Numbered from the stretch's first letter, positions 11,085-20,880 are shown. The stretch is 64,000 nucleotides of DNA from Neoceratodus forsteri (GCA_016271365.2 CM028136.1:465432001-465496000), one strand, 5' to 3'. Program-made: numbers and translations. Notes: generated from the sequence alone by a model not told the origin.

Positions 11085-11160
11085 AGGACAATGACTGTAG
11101 TAAAACCAGAACCACCTTGTAAATAAGCATCGCTCAATGAAGCCTTTTCCAGGTAAAACA
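11085..11160 (+). mobile_element. LINE 3'-end fragment
   Basis: ACCTTGTAAATAAGC-CGCTCAATG then CCAGGTAAA closely resembles the 3' end of the LINE at 17700-17750 (ACCTTGTAAATGAGC-GCTCAATG, CCTGGATAAATAAA). It is therefore a short 3' fragment of the same or a sister LINE family. It is followed by a CA-rich low-complexity tract. Confidence 0.55.
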
Positions 11161-11232
11161 CACAGACACACACAAATATACACTCACTCACTCTGCTAGT
11201 TACATACTTTCTGAGCACACACACACACTTTG
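11160..11232. repeat. CA-rich low-complexity tract
   Basis: ACACACAGACACACACA near 11158-11175 and AGCACACACACACACTT near 11214-11230 are separated by ordinary sequence. It probably began as the simple-repeat tail of the LINE fragment just upstream. Confidence 0.6.
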
Positions 11233-11603
11233 GTGTCCATTTTCAGGGAGGCAATTAAGCACTTAGCAATTTATAGCTCTTGTCACATTCCATTCCTAGG
11301 GAAAGGCTGATTTACAGTATACACAGCTAGGATTTCAGACTTTTTTTTTAATTTCTGAATAATACCAATTCGACCCTATGTATTTAAAGTGAGTTTGCAA
11401 AGTCTGTTACTGTCTGATGAAGAAAGCCTAAATTTTTAAATCTGTTAAATCTTAAATTTGTTTTTGTCCCATGACAGAAGGATACAGTACAATTCAGTGA
11501 GCTCTTCTGACCTTGGCTCTTGCTGACTTCCAATGAATGTGTGTGATGTGTGCCAGACTGAAGACAACACACAGACTTAAAATAACAGGATAGAAAATCC
11601 TGT

Positions 11604-11712
11604 ATCAGACGTGGGGGGGGGGGTCAAAATGTATGTACATTCCTACCCTTACTTTTGAAAGTGAGGGGTTGGCTGACCCCTCTGACCCCCCAGCTCCGCC
11701 ACCTATGCTTCA
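11604..11712. repeat. Small imperfect palindromic repeat
   Basis: The left side has a G-run followed by TCAAAATG. The right side, in reverse complement, has CATAGGTGGCGGAGC then GGGGGGTCAGAGG. A similar end (CATAGGCGGAGGAGCGG with G7 and TCAAAATG) is at 2617-2665. It may be a short hAT-like MITE family, but no target duplication is clear. Confidence 0.3.
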
Positions 11713-12198
11713 GGCCTATTACAGTCACTGGGGCCAGTTTTGAACAGAGCCAGAACCATGAAGGAGGGTGAAAACCGACACCCACAGCAACCAGTAGATA
11801 CTGCAGTTCATCAAGTATTTTCAAATTTATTTGACTTATTTAATATGTTCCACTCTTCACTACCACATCAAAAAATCCCAAATCTTTCACTCTAACCATT
11901 TGAGCTAAAGAGTTTCAGATGCTGAGCTATTGAATTCAGAGACATATTCCATTTTTCTTAAAGCACCATCATTCTCACATCCTCGGCAGCACTTTCAAAC
12001 AGATGCCATAAGTAGCGAGTCTGTTTGTTCTAACATCACCGCCTCCATAAGTAACTCCACGCTGGCAGTAATGTGATCATGTAATGATGCACACGCACTA
12101 GTATAGCTCAGTGACATCATGTGCGATGAACTAGAGCAGCCCAAAATAGCATTCAGGCCACTTGCCACAGTGTAACTGAAAGGTGTGCTTCTACCAGT
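11713..12198. other. Unassigned DNA
   Basis: No recognisable gene or repeat. Confidence 0.3.
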
Positions 12199-12360
12199 GG
12201 GTCCTCCAAATAGAAGGACACACCTCCTAGGAAATCACAAGCCAAGGTACCACCAAAATAATCAATATATTTCTATTGGTTCAATTAATTTTAAACAGGT
12301 TTCAGTGGTACATTGAGTTGCGATTTCCTAAGTGGTGTGCGTTCCTGTTTGGAGAACCCA
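12199..12360. repeat. Inverted repeat (MITE-like), 55-60 bp arms
   Basis: GGTCCTCCAAATAG at 12200 pairs with CTGTTTGGAGAACC at 12345. CCTAGGAAATCACAA pairs with TTGCGATTTCCTAAG, and GGTACCACC pairs with CAGTGGTAC. The loop is about 12254-12296. It lies immediately upstream of the LINE monomer array. Confidence 0.65.
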
Positions 12361-12420
12361 GAGTACATCTCTGAATTCAAGTGTGAAACATTTGACACTC
12401 CTTGCAAACAACTATAGTTT

Positions 12421-12748
12421 GAGAACTCTCCAGGGCTCACAGCTCAGACGCCTCAGGAAACCGTGGCCACCGGGCAGTCAGTGCTTCCGAAGCCGCCGCC
12501 CGAGACCACTTGCTCAAACTACACTCCCTGAGAGCCGAGAACCCTCCAGGGCTCACAGCTCAGATGCAGCAGGAAACCACAGCCACCGGGCAGTCGGCGC
12601 TTCCGAAGCCACCACCCGAGACCACTTGCTCGGACTACGCTCCCTGAGAACTGAGAACCCTCCAGGGCTCACAGCTCAAACGTCACAGGAAACCACAGCC
12701 ACCGGGTGGTCGGTGCTTCTGAAGCTGCCGCCCGAGACCACTTGCAAA
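12421..12748 (+). repeat. 5' tandem monomers, 116 bp x 2.8
   Basis: Units start at 12421, 12537 and 12653 with GAGAACyCTCCAGGGCTCAC and run through CAGGAAACC, GCCACCGGG, AGTCGGCGCTTC, CGAGACCACTTGC and CCCTGAGA. Copies are about 90 percent alike by eye. The unit is GC-rich compared with its surroundings. The array reads open in more than one frame, but this is an effect of composition, not evidence of a protein. Confidence 0.85.
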
Positions 12749-12751
12749 CTA

Positions 12752-14142
12752 GGGGTGGTGGAGTCACCATCTACATCAAGGACAAATACACAGTCTCCAC
12801 TCTTGACTCATCTTCGCTTGCCAACGCATATGAATGCATGCCCTTAAAAATTGAAATTACCCCTGTGACAGCCATCTGTATCATCGGTTGCTACTGCTAC
12901 AGACCACCATCTGCTGGACCGCAGATTCTGACTCACCTTTCATCTATTATGGACACTAGTAATCTTGAAACTATTATACTTGGAGACCTTAACTATGACT
13001 GGCTGTCCAGTGCTTCGCTACCTCTCAAATCCTTCCGTGATTCCCATGGACTTTCACAACTCATTGATGAACCAACACACATTAATAAGAAAAACCCATC
13101 AAGCAGTACCATCTTAGATGTCTTACTAGTAAATAAACCGTACTTCTTCTCCCATGCTGGCATCTTCCACACCGATGTTAGCAACCACTGTGTCATAGCT
13201 GGTGTGAGAACAAACCCTATGCCTAAATCCACTTCGAAATTCTCTACTAAAATATCAAAACGGAAGTCTGACCCAGTGGCCTATATCAATGATCTAAAGG
13301 CCTCCCTGCTCTGGCAGAGTTTTTTCCTCGCTAAATCAGTAAACAAAGCATATGCCATCTTCCAGAAAATTTTAACAAATGCCCTCAATATCCACGCTCC
13401 TCTGGTCAAAACCCGCATAAAGTCTAGAACGTTCATTGCAGACCTTAAATCCGCATTAGTAAAAAAGGACAAGCTTTGGAAAAATGCTCGCAAATCACAA
13501 CTTGCCAAAGACTGGTGTCTTTTCAGAACTGCCAGAAACTCGTGCACAACGTTGATCAGAGAGGCCAAGTCTAATTTCTACTGCACAGAGCTAGACTCCA
13601 CCTCAAAATGCCCAACCAAAATCTGGGCCACAATAAAATACCTTTCTGGTTATATGACAGGAAATGCGCTCCCCTCAAAAATCTCCTCGAACAATGTCAT
13701 TATCAGCGATAAAAAGGAAATACTACAAGCCTTCAACAATTATTTTGCCTCAGCTGGACTAGCATTCGACAACTTGCCTGCTTACAGCCTGCACTCTCAG
13801 ATGGCTGTATTGCCTTCTGAGCCTAATTTAGCAAACGCCGCTTTTTCCTTCTCACCTACCACCCTGAAAGAGGTTGAAGACCTTCTCCTTCATTTAGATA
13901 TTAAGAAATGCACTGGCACAGATTCTCTGGACCCCTACTACCCAAAGATTGCATGGCATGTCCTGGCTGTTCCTATTACTCATCTATTTAATCTGTCACT
14001 ATCACAGGGGTCTCTCCCTAATTTATGGAAAACTGCTCACATCATCCCACTATTTAAATCGGGGGATCCCTGTGACCTAAATAATTACAGGCCAATTTCG
14101 CTACTCCCCATTCTGTCAAAACTTCTAGAAAAAAATAGTTAA
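12752..14142 (+). pseudogene. LINE ORF2 part 1: endonuclease (partial) and RT fingers
   Basis: From about 12752 the frame reads GGGVTIYIKDKY, then YYRPPS-like and LGDLNYDWL blocks (about 12980) of an APE-type endonuclease, and a VSNHCVI block at about 13180 where the family has a SDH-type motif. RT begins around 13900 with CTGTDSLDPYY, LFNLSLSQG, WKTAHIIPLFK and NNYRPISLLP. The frame stops at 14142 straight after an A7 run (14128-14134). A one-base indel there explains the switch to the second frame. In-frame sequence upstream of 12752 comes from the monomers. The endonuclease N-terminus, with its first catalytic residues, is absent. Confidence 0.8.
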
Positions 14143-15175
14143 TGCCCAGCTAAGAGCCTTCCTGGAAAACACAAACTTCCTAAATCCTATACAGTCAGGT
14201 TTCCAAACTAACCATAGTACGGTTATGGAGTTGGCCAAGGTAACAAATGATTGGCAATATGACCTAGAAAACAAAAAGTTCATCTGCGCTGTCTTCCTGG
14301 ACCTCAGCAAGGCATTCGACACTGTCGACCAGTGCCTACTTCTTTCTTCATTAAAAGCCTTAGGTCTAGACACCATTTCTATGGGCTGGTTCCAGGACTA
14401 CTTAACGGATAGCTATCAGCAGATCAAGGCAGAAGGGGAGCTCTCCTCCCCAAAACCGCTATTAAGAGGTGTCCCACAAGGTTCCATCCTGGGACCATTA
14501 CTATTCACTATATGTATTAACAGTATCAATCTTGGCATTAAGAAGGCCAACATTCACCTGTTTGCAGATGACACAGTACTCTACCTAAACCGGAAAACAC
14601 CTGATGCCGCCTGTAAAGATCTACAACTTGACTTTAATATCCTACAATACCAGCTTCTCAGTAAAAAGCTGCTCCTCAATGCCAAGAAAACTAAGGCAAT
14701 GATACTCTCACCTGGCAAACATCTGGCTCACCCTGCTACTATTGGCACTCTACCCCCCACTACTACCTTATTGGGAGAAAACTTGGAGTTTGTCACCAAG
14801 TTTAAATACCCGGGGGTCTGGCTAGACCACAAGCTCTCCTTCATGGAACACTTGGAGGATACGGTGAAAAAACTTAGGCAGAGACTGGGGCTTTTCTACC
14901 AGATAAACCGCCTTCTGACTACAGAGGCAAAAAGTCAGGTAGTCCAGTCCACATTCATCTCCTTAATTGATTATTCTGAATTCATCTATAGTCATTGCAA
15001 CGCCTCATACCTGGGTAAACTTAACATCTTATATCACAGAGCACTGCGTTTCATTACCGGCCTCTCCTCCTCCACCCACCACTGCTCCTTATACGCTGCA
15101 GTGGGGTGGACCTCTCTACAATACAGATGCAATAGAAATGCTGCCGTATGGACATTTAAAGCAGTTACAGGTAAA
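14135..15175 (+). pseudogene. LINE ORF2 part 2: reverse transcriptase palm to thumb
   Basis: The RT continues in the second frame: NPIQSGFQ near 14190, DLSKAFDTVD near 14300, GVPQGSILGPLLF near 14470 and the intact catalytic LFADDTVLYL near 14560. The C-terminal domain follows with the KYPGVWLDHKLSF block at about 14805 and RALRFITGL at about 15040. The frame enters the hAT insertion after FKAVTGK. All RT catalytic residues visible here are preserved, so inactivation appears to rest on the A7 frameshift, the 5' truncation and the hAT insertion. Confidence 0.8.
15168..15175. repeat. 8-bp target site duplication, left (hAT)
   Basis: CAGGTAAA here and CCGGTAAA at 16633-16640 flank the insertion, with one mismatch. 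The LINE frame reads FKAVTGK-LPQYIF across the join when one copy and the insert are removed. Confidence 0.8.
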
Positions 15176-15662
15176 TAGGGCCCCAATTTTTCTGCGGCAC
15201 ATTGGAGCAAAGTTCTGTGGCAGGGTTCTCATTTGCCGCAGAACTTCTGCGGCACTCAACACCAATTTCTGCATGAATTCTGCTGCATTTTTTTTTTATA
15301 TAATTTTTCCTTTTTTTTTTTGCCATATCTGACACAATGCACGCTCGTAACACAGTCATTTTATGGGCATTTGTCACCAAATTTTCAACATAGCCAGTTT
15401 AAGACCTCTGCTCATGAACAGTATCACTGTGATTTTCTTAATCTGTCCCAAACATTGATTTCACACACCGACCGCACCATTGTGAGCTACATATGCAAAA
15501 ACATATTTCGGGTGAGATGAGAAAAATGACAGTAGTACTGTTCAGAAGGAGGTGTGGTAAAATGGCAATACTAAAAATCTGGAGTGAAAATATTAAAAAT
15601 GCTCGAAGTTACATGCGTGCGTAGGAACTGCGCAACGCACGCTCGTAAAACAGTCATTTTGG

Positions 15663-15871
15663 GGAATATTTTCACCAAATTTTCAACATAGAGTTTTTGG
15701 GAGCCTACCTCATGAACTGTGACACTGTCATTTCATTAATCATTCCGGAAAGGTGGTTCCACGCAGTGCCTGCAGAACCACCTTTCGGGACTGATTAACG
15801 AAATAACAGTGTCACAGTTCATGAGGTGGGGCCCCAAAAACCCCATGTTGAAAATTTGGTGAAAAAATTCC
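15663..15871. repeat. Palindrome inside the hAT element
   Basis: TTTTCACCAAATTTTCAACAT at the left pairs with ATGTTGAAAATTTGGTGAAA at the right. CTCATGAACTGTGACACTGT pairs with ACAGTGTCACAGTTCATGAG. The centre is GGTGGTTCCACGCAGTGCCTGCAGAACCACC. An extra, looser copy of the arm sequence lies upstream at about 15345-15440. Confidence 0.8.
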
Positions 15872-16172
15872 AAGAAATGGCTGAGATATGCACTAAAGTT
15901 GAAAAAAAACATTTATGCCATTACACAGATAAAACCGGCATTCCTTCAGTTCGCGGTCGGCTTTGAAGAGTGCAGACATGTTCCCGCTCCACAGAAGATT
16001 ATCGTGCTGGGCTCTGGAGGTAAGTATGAGTTGAGGTGGGGGTGAGGTGGGGTTGTGGGGAGGTGGATATGCAGAGGGTGGGTGCGGGTTGGGGGAGGGG
16101 CAAAAGAATCAACGAGGGAAGGTTTATTTTGTTTCAGGTTTTTTTTCAGACTCAATAAGGGACCAGCATGGT

Positions 16173-16545
16173 ACCAGGCAGTTGGGGGGGAACATGAAGC
16201 CGATGGGGGATTGGGCACCCCCATCAGCAAAGGAAGCTTTTGCCACACTGGGGTGGGCTCCCAGCATGCACCAGGCAGCTTGGGGGGGACAGTGAAGCCC
16301 ACGGGGGATTGGGCACCCCCATCGGCAAAGGAAGCTTTGCCACACTGGGGTGGGCTCCCAGCATGACACCAGGCAGCTTGGGAGGGCAGTGAAGCCGACA
16401 GGGGATTGGGCACCCCATCGGCAAAGAAAGCTTTTGCCATGCTGGGGTGGGCTCCCAGCATAGCACCAGACAGCTTGGGGGAGGGACAGTGAAGTCAACG
16501 GGGGATTGGATACCCCCATTGGCAAAAGACGTTGTTCCACGGGCG
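16173..16545. repeat. About 98-bp minisatellite, four copies
   Basis: Copies begin at about 16173, 16271, 16370 and 16466 with CAGGCAGCTTGGG and contain GGGGGATTGGGCACCCCCAT, CGGCAAAGGAAGCTTTTGCC and GGGGTGGGCTCCCAGCAT. Several frames stay open through it because the unit is GC-rich; no protein is implied. Confidence 0.8.
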
Positions 16546-16632
16546 GACGCGAATTCCGTGGATGATGGCAAATGCCACAGATATTTCCGCGGTTTGCCGC
16601 ACCCGCGGAATCGCAGAAAACTCTGGGCTCTG

Positions 16633-16900
16633 CCGGTAAATTACCACAGTATATCTTTGATCTACTGATTCTAAGCGGGCTCTGAAACTATGCCCTTAGG
16701 AGCTGCTCTCTAATTGCTCTGAGGATTCCAAGGATCTGCACGCATTTTGGGAGAGCGGCCATAGGCTTCTCACTGCCAACTCTCTGGAATAAGCTACAGA
16801 AATCCTTGAAATTAAGATCCCCAGTTAGTCTCGCAGTGTTCAAGACTTTACGTGCAAAAACAATCACAGAAGTATGCCACTGTTTCAACCGCCTATAAAC
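16633..16900 (+). pseudogene. LINE ORF2 part 3: C-terminal end
   Basis: Directly after the hAT element the LINE resumes with LPQYIFDLL, then a G-AAIGFSLPTLWNKL block at about 16755-16800 and LRSPVSLAVFKT before the stop near 16895. The LWNKL signature is the usual C-terminal landmark of CR1/L2-group ORF2. Confidence 0.75.
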
Positions 16901-17030
16901 TGCTCCCTCTCTGCGTAATATCATCTGCTGCCTTCCTCTTGTACACTATAAAACACTACATCTCAGAAACCCTATACCCTCCTCACCCTTGCCCTGCCAT
17001 TCCTTCCATCTCCCAAGCCTCCCAATCCCT

Positions 17031-17362
17031 TGCTCTGACTACGTTCCCTGAGAGCCTATGACACCACAGGTCTCTCAGCTCAATCGCCGCAGGAAACCGT
17101 GGCCACCCTGCAGTCGGCACCCCTGAAGCCGCCACCCAAGACCACTTGATTGGACTATGCACCCTGAGAGCTGAGAATCCTCCAGGACCCTCAGCTTGAA
17201 AGCTGCAGGCAACCGCGGTCACTAGGCGGTCGGCGCTATGAAGCCACCGCCCGTGTCCATTTGATCAGACTCCACTCCCTGAGAGCCAAGAACCCTTCAG
17301 GGCTCCCAACTCAGATGCTGCAAGGAAACCAATGGCCACCGGGCAGTCAGTGACTCCAAAGC
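17031..17362 (+). repeat. 3' tandem monomers, same 116-bp family as the 5' array
   Basis: Three units, starting near 17060, 17173 and 17289, share CCCTGAGAGCC, CAGGAAACCG, GCCACC, AGTCGGC, AAGCCRCC and GACCACTTG with the 12421-12748 array. They are more diverged from each other than the 5' copies are. They lie in the LINE 3' UTR after the ORF2 stop. Confidence 0.8.
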
Positions 17363-17764
17363 CTACAACCCTAACCTTTAAGCCCTAAGCCATAAGTTAG
17401 TATTCCATGCAGCACCACGACCCTTGCCCCTGCACCTCCTTACCCTTTGCTACCAACACCTTCATGAGGTTCCACTTAATTTCTGACCTTGTGTCCCCCT
17501 CTCCATATATAGCCCCCTTCCTTTAACGCCTTTTTCTCATTTCCTTAAATATGACATGTACATAGTTAGATATATTACAATGCATGCCTAAATGGACTGT
17601 TTGTTTGTTTAACTGTTATTCAGCTTGCTTTATTAAATCTTCCCATGTTTTGCCTTAATGTCTGTACATATGTGTATTGTATCTGACCCTGTGTGTTGCA
17701 GGTCCACCTTGTAAATGAGCTTGCTCAATGGTGTCCGCCTGGATAAATAAAGATTTGATTGATT
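17363..17764 (+). other. LINE 3' UTR and tail
   Basis: Non-coding sequence ends in CCACCTTGTAAATGAGCTTG, CTCAATGGTG, CCTGGATAAATAAAG and a short ATTTG/ATTG repeat. The tail is the likely recognition site for this LINE's own reverse transcriptase. It differs from the tail shared by the SINEs of this window. Confidence 0.7.
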
Positions 17765-17832
17765 GAAGATTATGAAGTCAATCTTATGACTTGTTTAATA
17801 AGCCAGAACTGTTAAAAAAACTTTAGTGCCAA

Positions 17833-17834
<2 letters not shown>

Positions 17835-17864
<30 letters not shown>
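17835..17864. repeat. (TA)n microsatellite
   Basis: About 30 bp of pure AT alternation directly abuts the left end of the unclassified element. A matching tract is at 19898-19930. Confidence 0.9.
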
Positions 17865-17868
<4 letters not shown>

Positions 17869-18210
17869 GCAAAAACTCTATTTAATGCATCAGTTAGGGT
17901 TGTTCCATAGCGACAAAATGAGGAAATTCAGTGTAAGGGTTGAAAGCCCCTTGGACCCCATCACACCCCAACTGGCTTGGGGTGTGGCGTTAGAATGCCG
18001 CCTAACTCTCACTGCATCAGATGTGAAGAAGCAGAGGTATAAGAGAATGGGGTGAGAGTTAGGACCAACAACCCAATGCGCACCCGATGCCAGTTGGGGG
18101 TGTGGAGGGGGTCCAAGGGGGGCTTTCAACCCTAACACCAAATTTCCTCACTTTTGTTGCTGTGGAACAACCCTAACTGATGCATTAAACTGAGTTTTTT
18201 GCCTCTAATT
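17864..18210. repeat. Palindrome with ~150-bp arms
   Basis: Arms are 17864-18012 and 18051-18210. AATGCATCAGTTAGGGTTGT pairs with ACAACCCTAACTGATGCATT. GGTTGAAAGCCCCTTGGACC pairs with GGTCCAAGGGGGGCTTTCAACC. CTAACTCTCAC pairs with GTGAGAGTTAG. The spacer is about 38 nt. Confidence 0.85.
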
Positions 18211-19893
18211 TCCCTTCTTTTTGAGAATGATACCAAGAAATAGTGAATGTAATGCAGCGGCGGGAGCGTGGGGCCCTTTGTCTTGTCACATAGTAACACG
18301 GTGCCCGCAAATGCAAGTGGTAATGCACATGGTGACACAAAGTGAAACAGAATGATAAACCATACTGTGGAGACAAAAAAGGTTAAAATAACGCAAATGC
18401 AAGCGCAAATGAAAACACGAAGGTTAACGCACATGGTGCCGTAGACGAGAACAGTAAGTGAAACGGTTACGGAACCGCAAGCAGAAGTGGTAAGGGTAAC
18501 AGTAATGTAAGCACACAGGCTGGTTTTCCACAAAAGCTGCATAGAGAAAGACAGTGAGTACAAAGAATGTATGCAAAATAATGGGTCTAGGAGCAGAAAA
18601 TGAGGAGTTGGAATACTAAATTGCTTATATCTCAGGAACCGTACAACGTAGAAAAAAAATTTAAAAGTCATATGATTTATGACTTTCCTGGCTAGTTTTG
18701 TACTTAGCCCCCATTCATTTTTCTGATGAAAAGTCCGTATCTCTCACCATTTCCAAAATACAGGCCCTGAAAGGCGTAGCGAACGCCGTAATGTTATCCT
18801 ATGGGAAAAAAAGAGAAGTTTGGAGTGCCATAACTTTGGCTCCCTGTAATATTTTTCACCAAACTACTAAAAGGCACATCTGTGGGATGTTGGCTTTCTT
18901 CTCTCCAAATTTCAGCCCAAAAGACCAAACCGTTATTTTGCAGCAGGGTGGCAAAGGATTCCTGTAATGCGGCAGACGCCGTAATGTCCTCCTATGGGAA
19001 AAAGTGTCAACTTTGCAGTGCCGTAACTTTGTCGCCCTGTAATATTTTTTTCACTGAAATATTGAAAGGCACATTTGTGAGATGTTGGCTGCGTTCCTTC
19101 CAAATTACAGCCCAAAAGACCAAACCGTTCTTTTGCAGCAGGGTGGCAAAGAATTGCTATCATTTTCCAACAGCCTGGAAAAGTACTGTCGAACTTTGTG
19201 AAAGCTTTTGCAAATTCATTCGACAGTGTCGCAAGTTCGAAAGTACTTTGCAAAAGTACTTTTTCCAGACATTTGAAATCATATTTCTGGGGAGTTTTAC
19301 CTCAAAATAAAGACATGCCTAGCATCCTCAGGGTCCGGCTAGGTGAATACAAAAAGAATTAGGTTGCTAGAGGGTCCCAAATTTAAATGCCAAGCATTTT
19401 TCTGATGACCAACTGAAAACAAAATGGCAGATTTGCAACAGTAAAAGGGCCATTTGCAAAAGTAAAAACTGCATTTGCGACACTGTCAAACTTTTTGTTA
19501 GCTTTTCCCATTGACTTATAATGGGAAATTGTTTTTTGAATAACTTTTAAACCGTTTAATATTTTTTCAAGAAATCTTCAAAAGGCACATCAGGGACCTT
19601 GGCTGCATGTTCCCTGAAGATTTCGAACTGGTCGTGCAAACCGTGCGACCTGTAGAGACGAGCAAAGAATTCCGTAAAGCGTAAAGGCGCGCTCAGATCA
19701 CGCTTAATAACTCCACAGCCGTATATCCGAACAGTACAAAAGTTGGTAGATCCCAAGGTGTATGGTTCTTGATTATGTATTCCAAACTCCAGGCAAATCC
19801 ATTGCATGGTTGCAAAGTTATTAAGGTGCAAGATTTTAGGTTTAACATGTAAATGGCTCCTCAACCCTAACTATGGTAGTACTGCCATGCTAC

Positions 19894-19897
<4 letters not shown>
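17865..19897. mobile_element. Unclassified non-coding DNA element bracketed by (TA)n
   Basis: Two (TA)n tracts bracket 2.03 kb of low-copy-looking but clearly structured DNA. The ends share AGTTAGGGTTG in inverted orientation (17892-17903 and CAACCCTAACT at about 19862-19872), within otherwise weakly matching termini. The left part is a palindrome (17864-18210). The centre holds two 193-bp direct repeats (18781-19156). The right part (19320-19860) has GGGAAATTG/CCCATTGACTTATAATGGG-type short palindromes. No transposase frame was found. Insertion of a TA-targeting element into TA-rich DNA is the simplest reading, but the superfamily is unknown. Confidence 0.5.
18781..19156. repeat. Two direct repeats, 193-bp spacing
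   Basis: Both units contain CGCCGTAATGT, CCTATGGGAAAAA, GTGCCRTAACTTTG, CCCTGTAATATTTTT, AAAGGCACAT, GAGATGTTGGCT, AGCCCAAAAGACCAAACCGT and TTTTGCAGCAGGGTGGCAAA. They agree over most of their length with scattered substitutions. Confidence 0.8.

Positions 19898-19930
<33 letters not shown>
19898..19930. repeat. (TA)n microsatellite
   Basis: About 33 bp of pure TA repeat adjoins the right end of the unclassified element. Confidence 0.9.
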
Positions 19931-19932
<2 letters not shown>

Positions 19933-20299
19933 GAAGAGTGAAATACATTGAATAAATCAAATAAATACATTTGAAAATACTTATATATAGGACACTCAGG
20001 AATGATTGTAAAAATGCTATCAGTCACAACTAAAGCAAGCACTGCAAACTGCTCTTTGATTCTCTGGCTGGAAACCTGCACCAGTTCAGGAGGTGTATCA
20101 AACAGACATTGGGTCTCAGAGGTGATTTCTCTTCATTTGATATTGACATAAATGTAATTTGCAACACAACAATTCATCAACTATTGCAAATGTCTTTAAT
20201 GACTATTTTGCTCATCTTACTTCATACACCAGGTTCTTTCTGTCTGGCCAGTGGCCTCCCCAATGAAGGCTTCCCCTCCCAGCAGCCACTGTCCCTCCA
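19931..20299. other. Unassigned DNA
   Basis: No coding or repeat signal that I can name. It may include upstream LINE sequence belonging to the fossil that follows. Confidence 0.3.
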
Positions 20300-20720
20300 C
20301 ATTTCCCACCTTTTTATTTTAAAGTTGCTAGTGTCTCTTACATCTGTAAGCATCTCAAACAGATTCCTGAATCTAAATCTGCTGGCTCAGATGGTCTCGA
20401 ATCCAAGCTCCTTAGGATCATCACAAATTAACTTGATTCACCAATAGTCAGAAAAATCCGTTTATCCTTGTCTACATGGGTTGTGCCTGACCTATGGAAA
20501 TTATCCCATGTTGTGTCTGTGTTTAAAAAGGTAATTCCAAACCTTTCAACAACTACAGACCTATTGCTATTTTACCTGAGCTAAATAAGATCCTTGAAAA
20601 AACTTGGCACCACTCGGCTCACCAATTACTCCTCCAATTACCTCCTTTCTCTCAAACAGCACAGATTTCATAGGGGCCACAGTGGTAATGTGCATGCCAA
20701 GAGTTATGATTTTACTTTTC
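20300..20720 (+). mobile_element. LINE reverse-transcriptase fossil
   Basis: With frame changes the translation gives SAGSDGLESKLLRIIT (about 20370-20420), then a WKLSHVVSVFKKG-like block (about 20490-20530) and NNYRPIAILPELNKILEK (about 20550-20605), followed by LTNYSSNYLLS. These are the RT finger motifs of CR1/L2-group LINEs. Palm and catalytic motifs are missing. It is heavily mutated. Confidence 0.65.
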
Positions 20721-20880
20721 AAAGCTTGATTCCACCCTGTAACACTGTTTGCTTTTCATTAGGAGTCAGATAAAGAAGTTTTAAAAAGTGGATTTAGCTG
20801 GCTGCAGTATGAAAATAAACTTATTCATGAACAAGTTCTCCCATACCTGTGCCCCGTATACTGTGGGAGTCTTTGAAAAT

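Larger units (their letters stand above)
15176..16632. mobile_element. Non-autonomous hAT element, 1457 bp
   Basis: The left end TAGGGCCCCAATTTTTCTGCG and the right end (reverse complement CAGAGCCCAGAGTTTTCTGCG) form terminal inverted repeats of about 20 bp. They are flanked by an 8-bp duplication, the hAT hallmark. There is no transposase. The interior is composite: A/T-rich subterminal sequence, a 200-bp palindrome (15663-15871) and a four-copy minisatellite (16173-16545). TGCGGCA/CCGCAGA words recur near both ends, as expected of subterminal transposase-binding motifs (inference). Inserted in the LINE RT C-terminus. Confidence 0.8.
12421..17764 (+). mobile_element. L2-group LINE flanked by 116-bp monomers, carrying a hAT insertion
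   Basis: Order: tandem monomers (12421-12748), a 5'-truncated endonuclease, reverse transcriptase, hAT insertion (15176-16632), RT C-terminus, tandem monomers again (about 17031-17362), and a 3' UTR ending in GGATAAATAAAGATTTGATTGATTGA. Removing the hAT insertion leaves about 3.9 kb. The monomers join the endonuclease directly at GGGGVTIYI-like sequence, replacing the N-terminal endonuclease and any ORF1. The RT is close to intact apart from one frameshift. Among the LINEs in the window this is the least decayed. Tail similarity with 11085-11160 indicates other copies. Confidence 0.8.

Noticed and set aside
11158..11232. CRISPR-like or regulatory direct repeats
   Set aside because: It is simple CA-rich low-complexity sequence; no repeat-spacer pattern exists anywhere in the window.
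12332..12847. Open frame of 171 codons across the 5' monomers
   Set aside because: It is carried by the GC-rich 116-bp repeats and shares no motif with any protein; the real LINE frame starts at about 12752 in another frame.
15946..16571. Several overlapping minus-strand open frames up to 171 codons, proline- and cysteine-rich
   Set aside because: They follow the 98-bp minisatellite inside the hAT element and are open in several frames at once, a composition effect.
17880..17910. Telomere-like TTAGGG word
   Set aside because: A single TTAGGG inside AGTTAGGGTTG, never in tandem; also seen singly near 19865, 35500 and 37568. It is not telomeric sequence.
18132..18671. Minus-strand open stretch of 179 codons with hydrophobic runs, membrane-protein-like
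   Set aside because: It overlaps the palindrome and direct-repeat DNA element, and its hydrophobicity comes from T-rich codons. No family motif.
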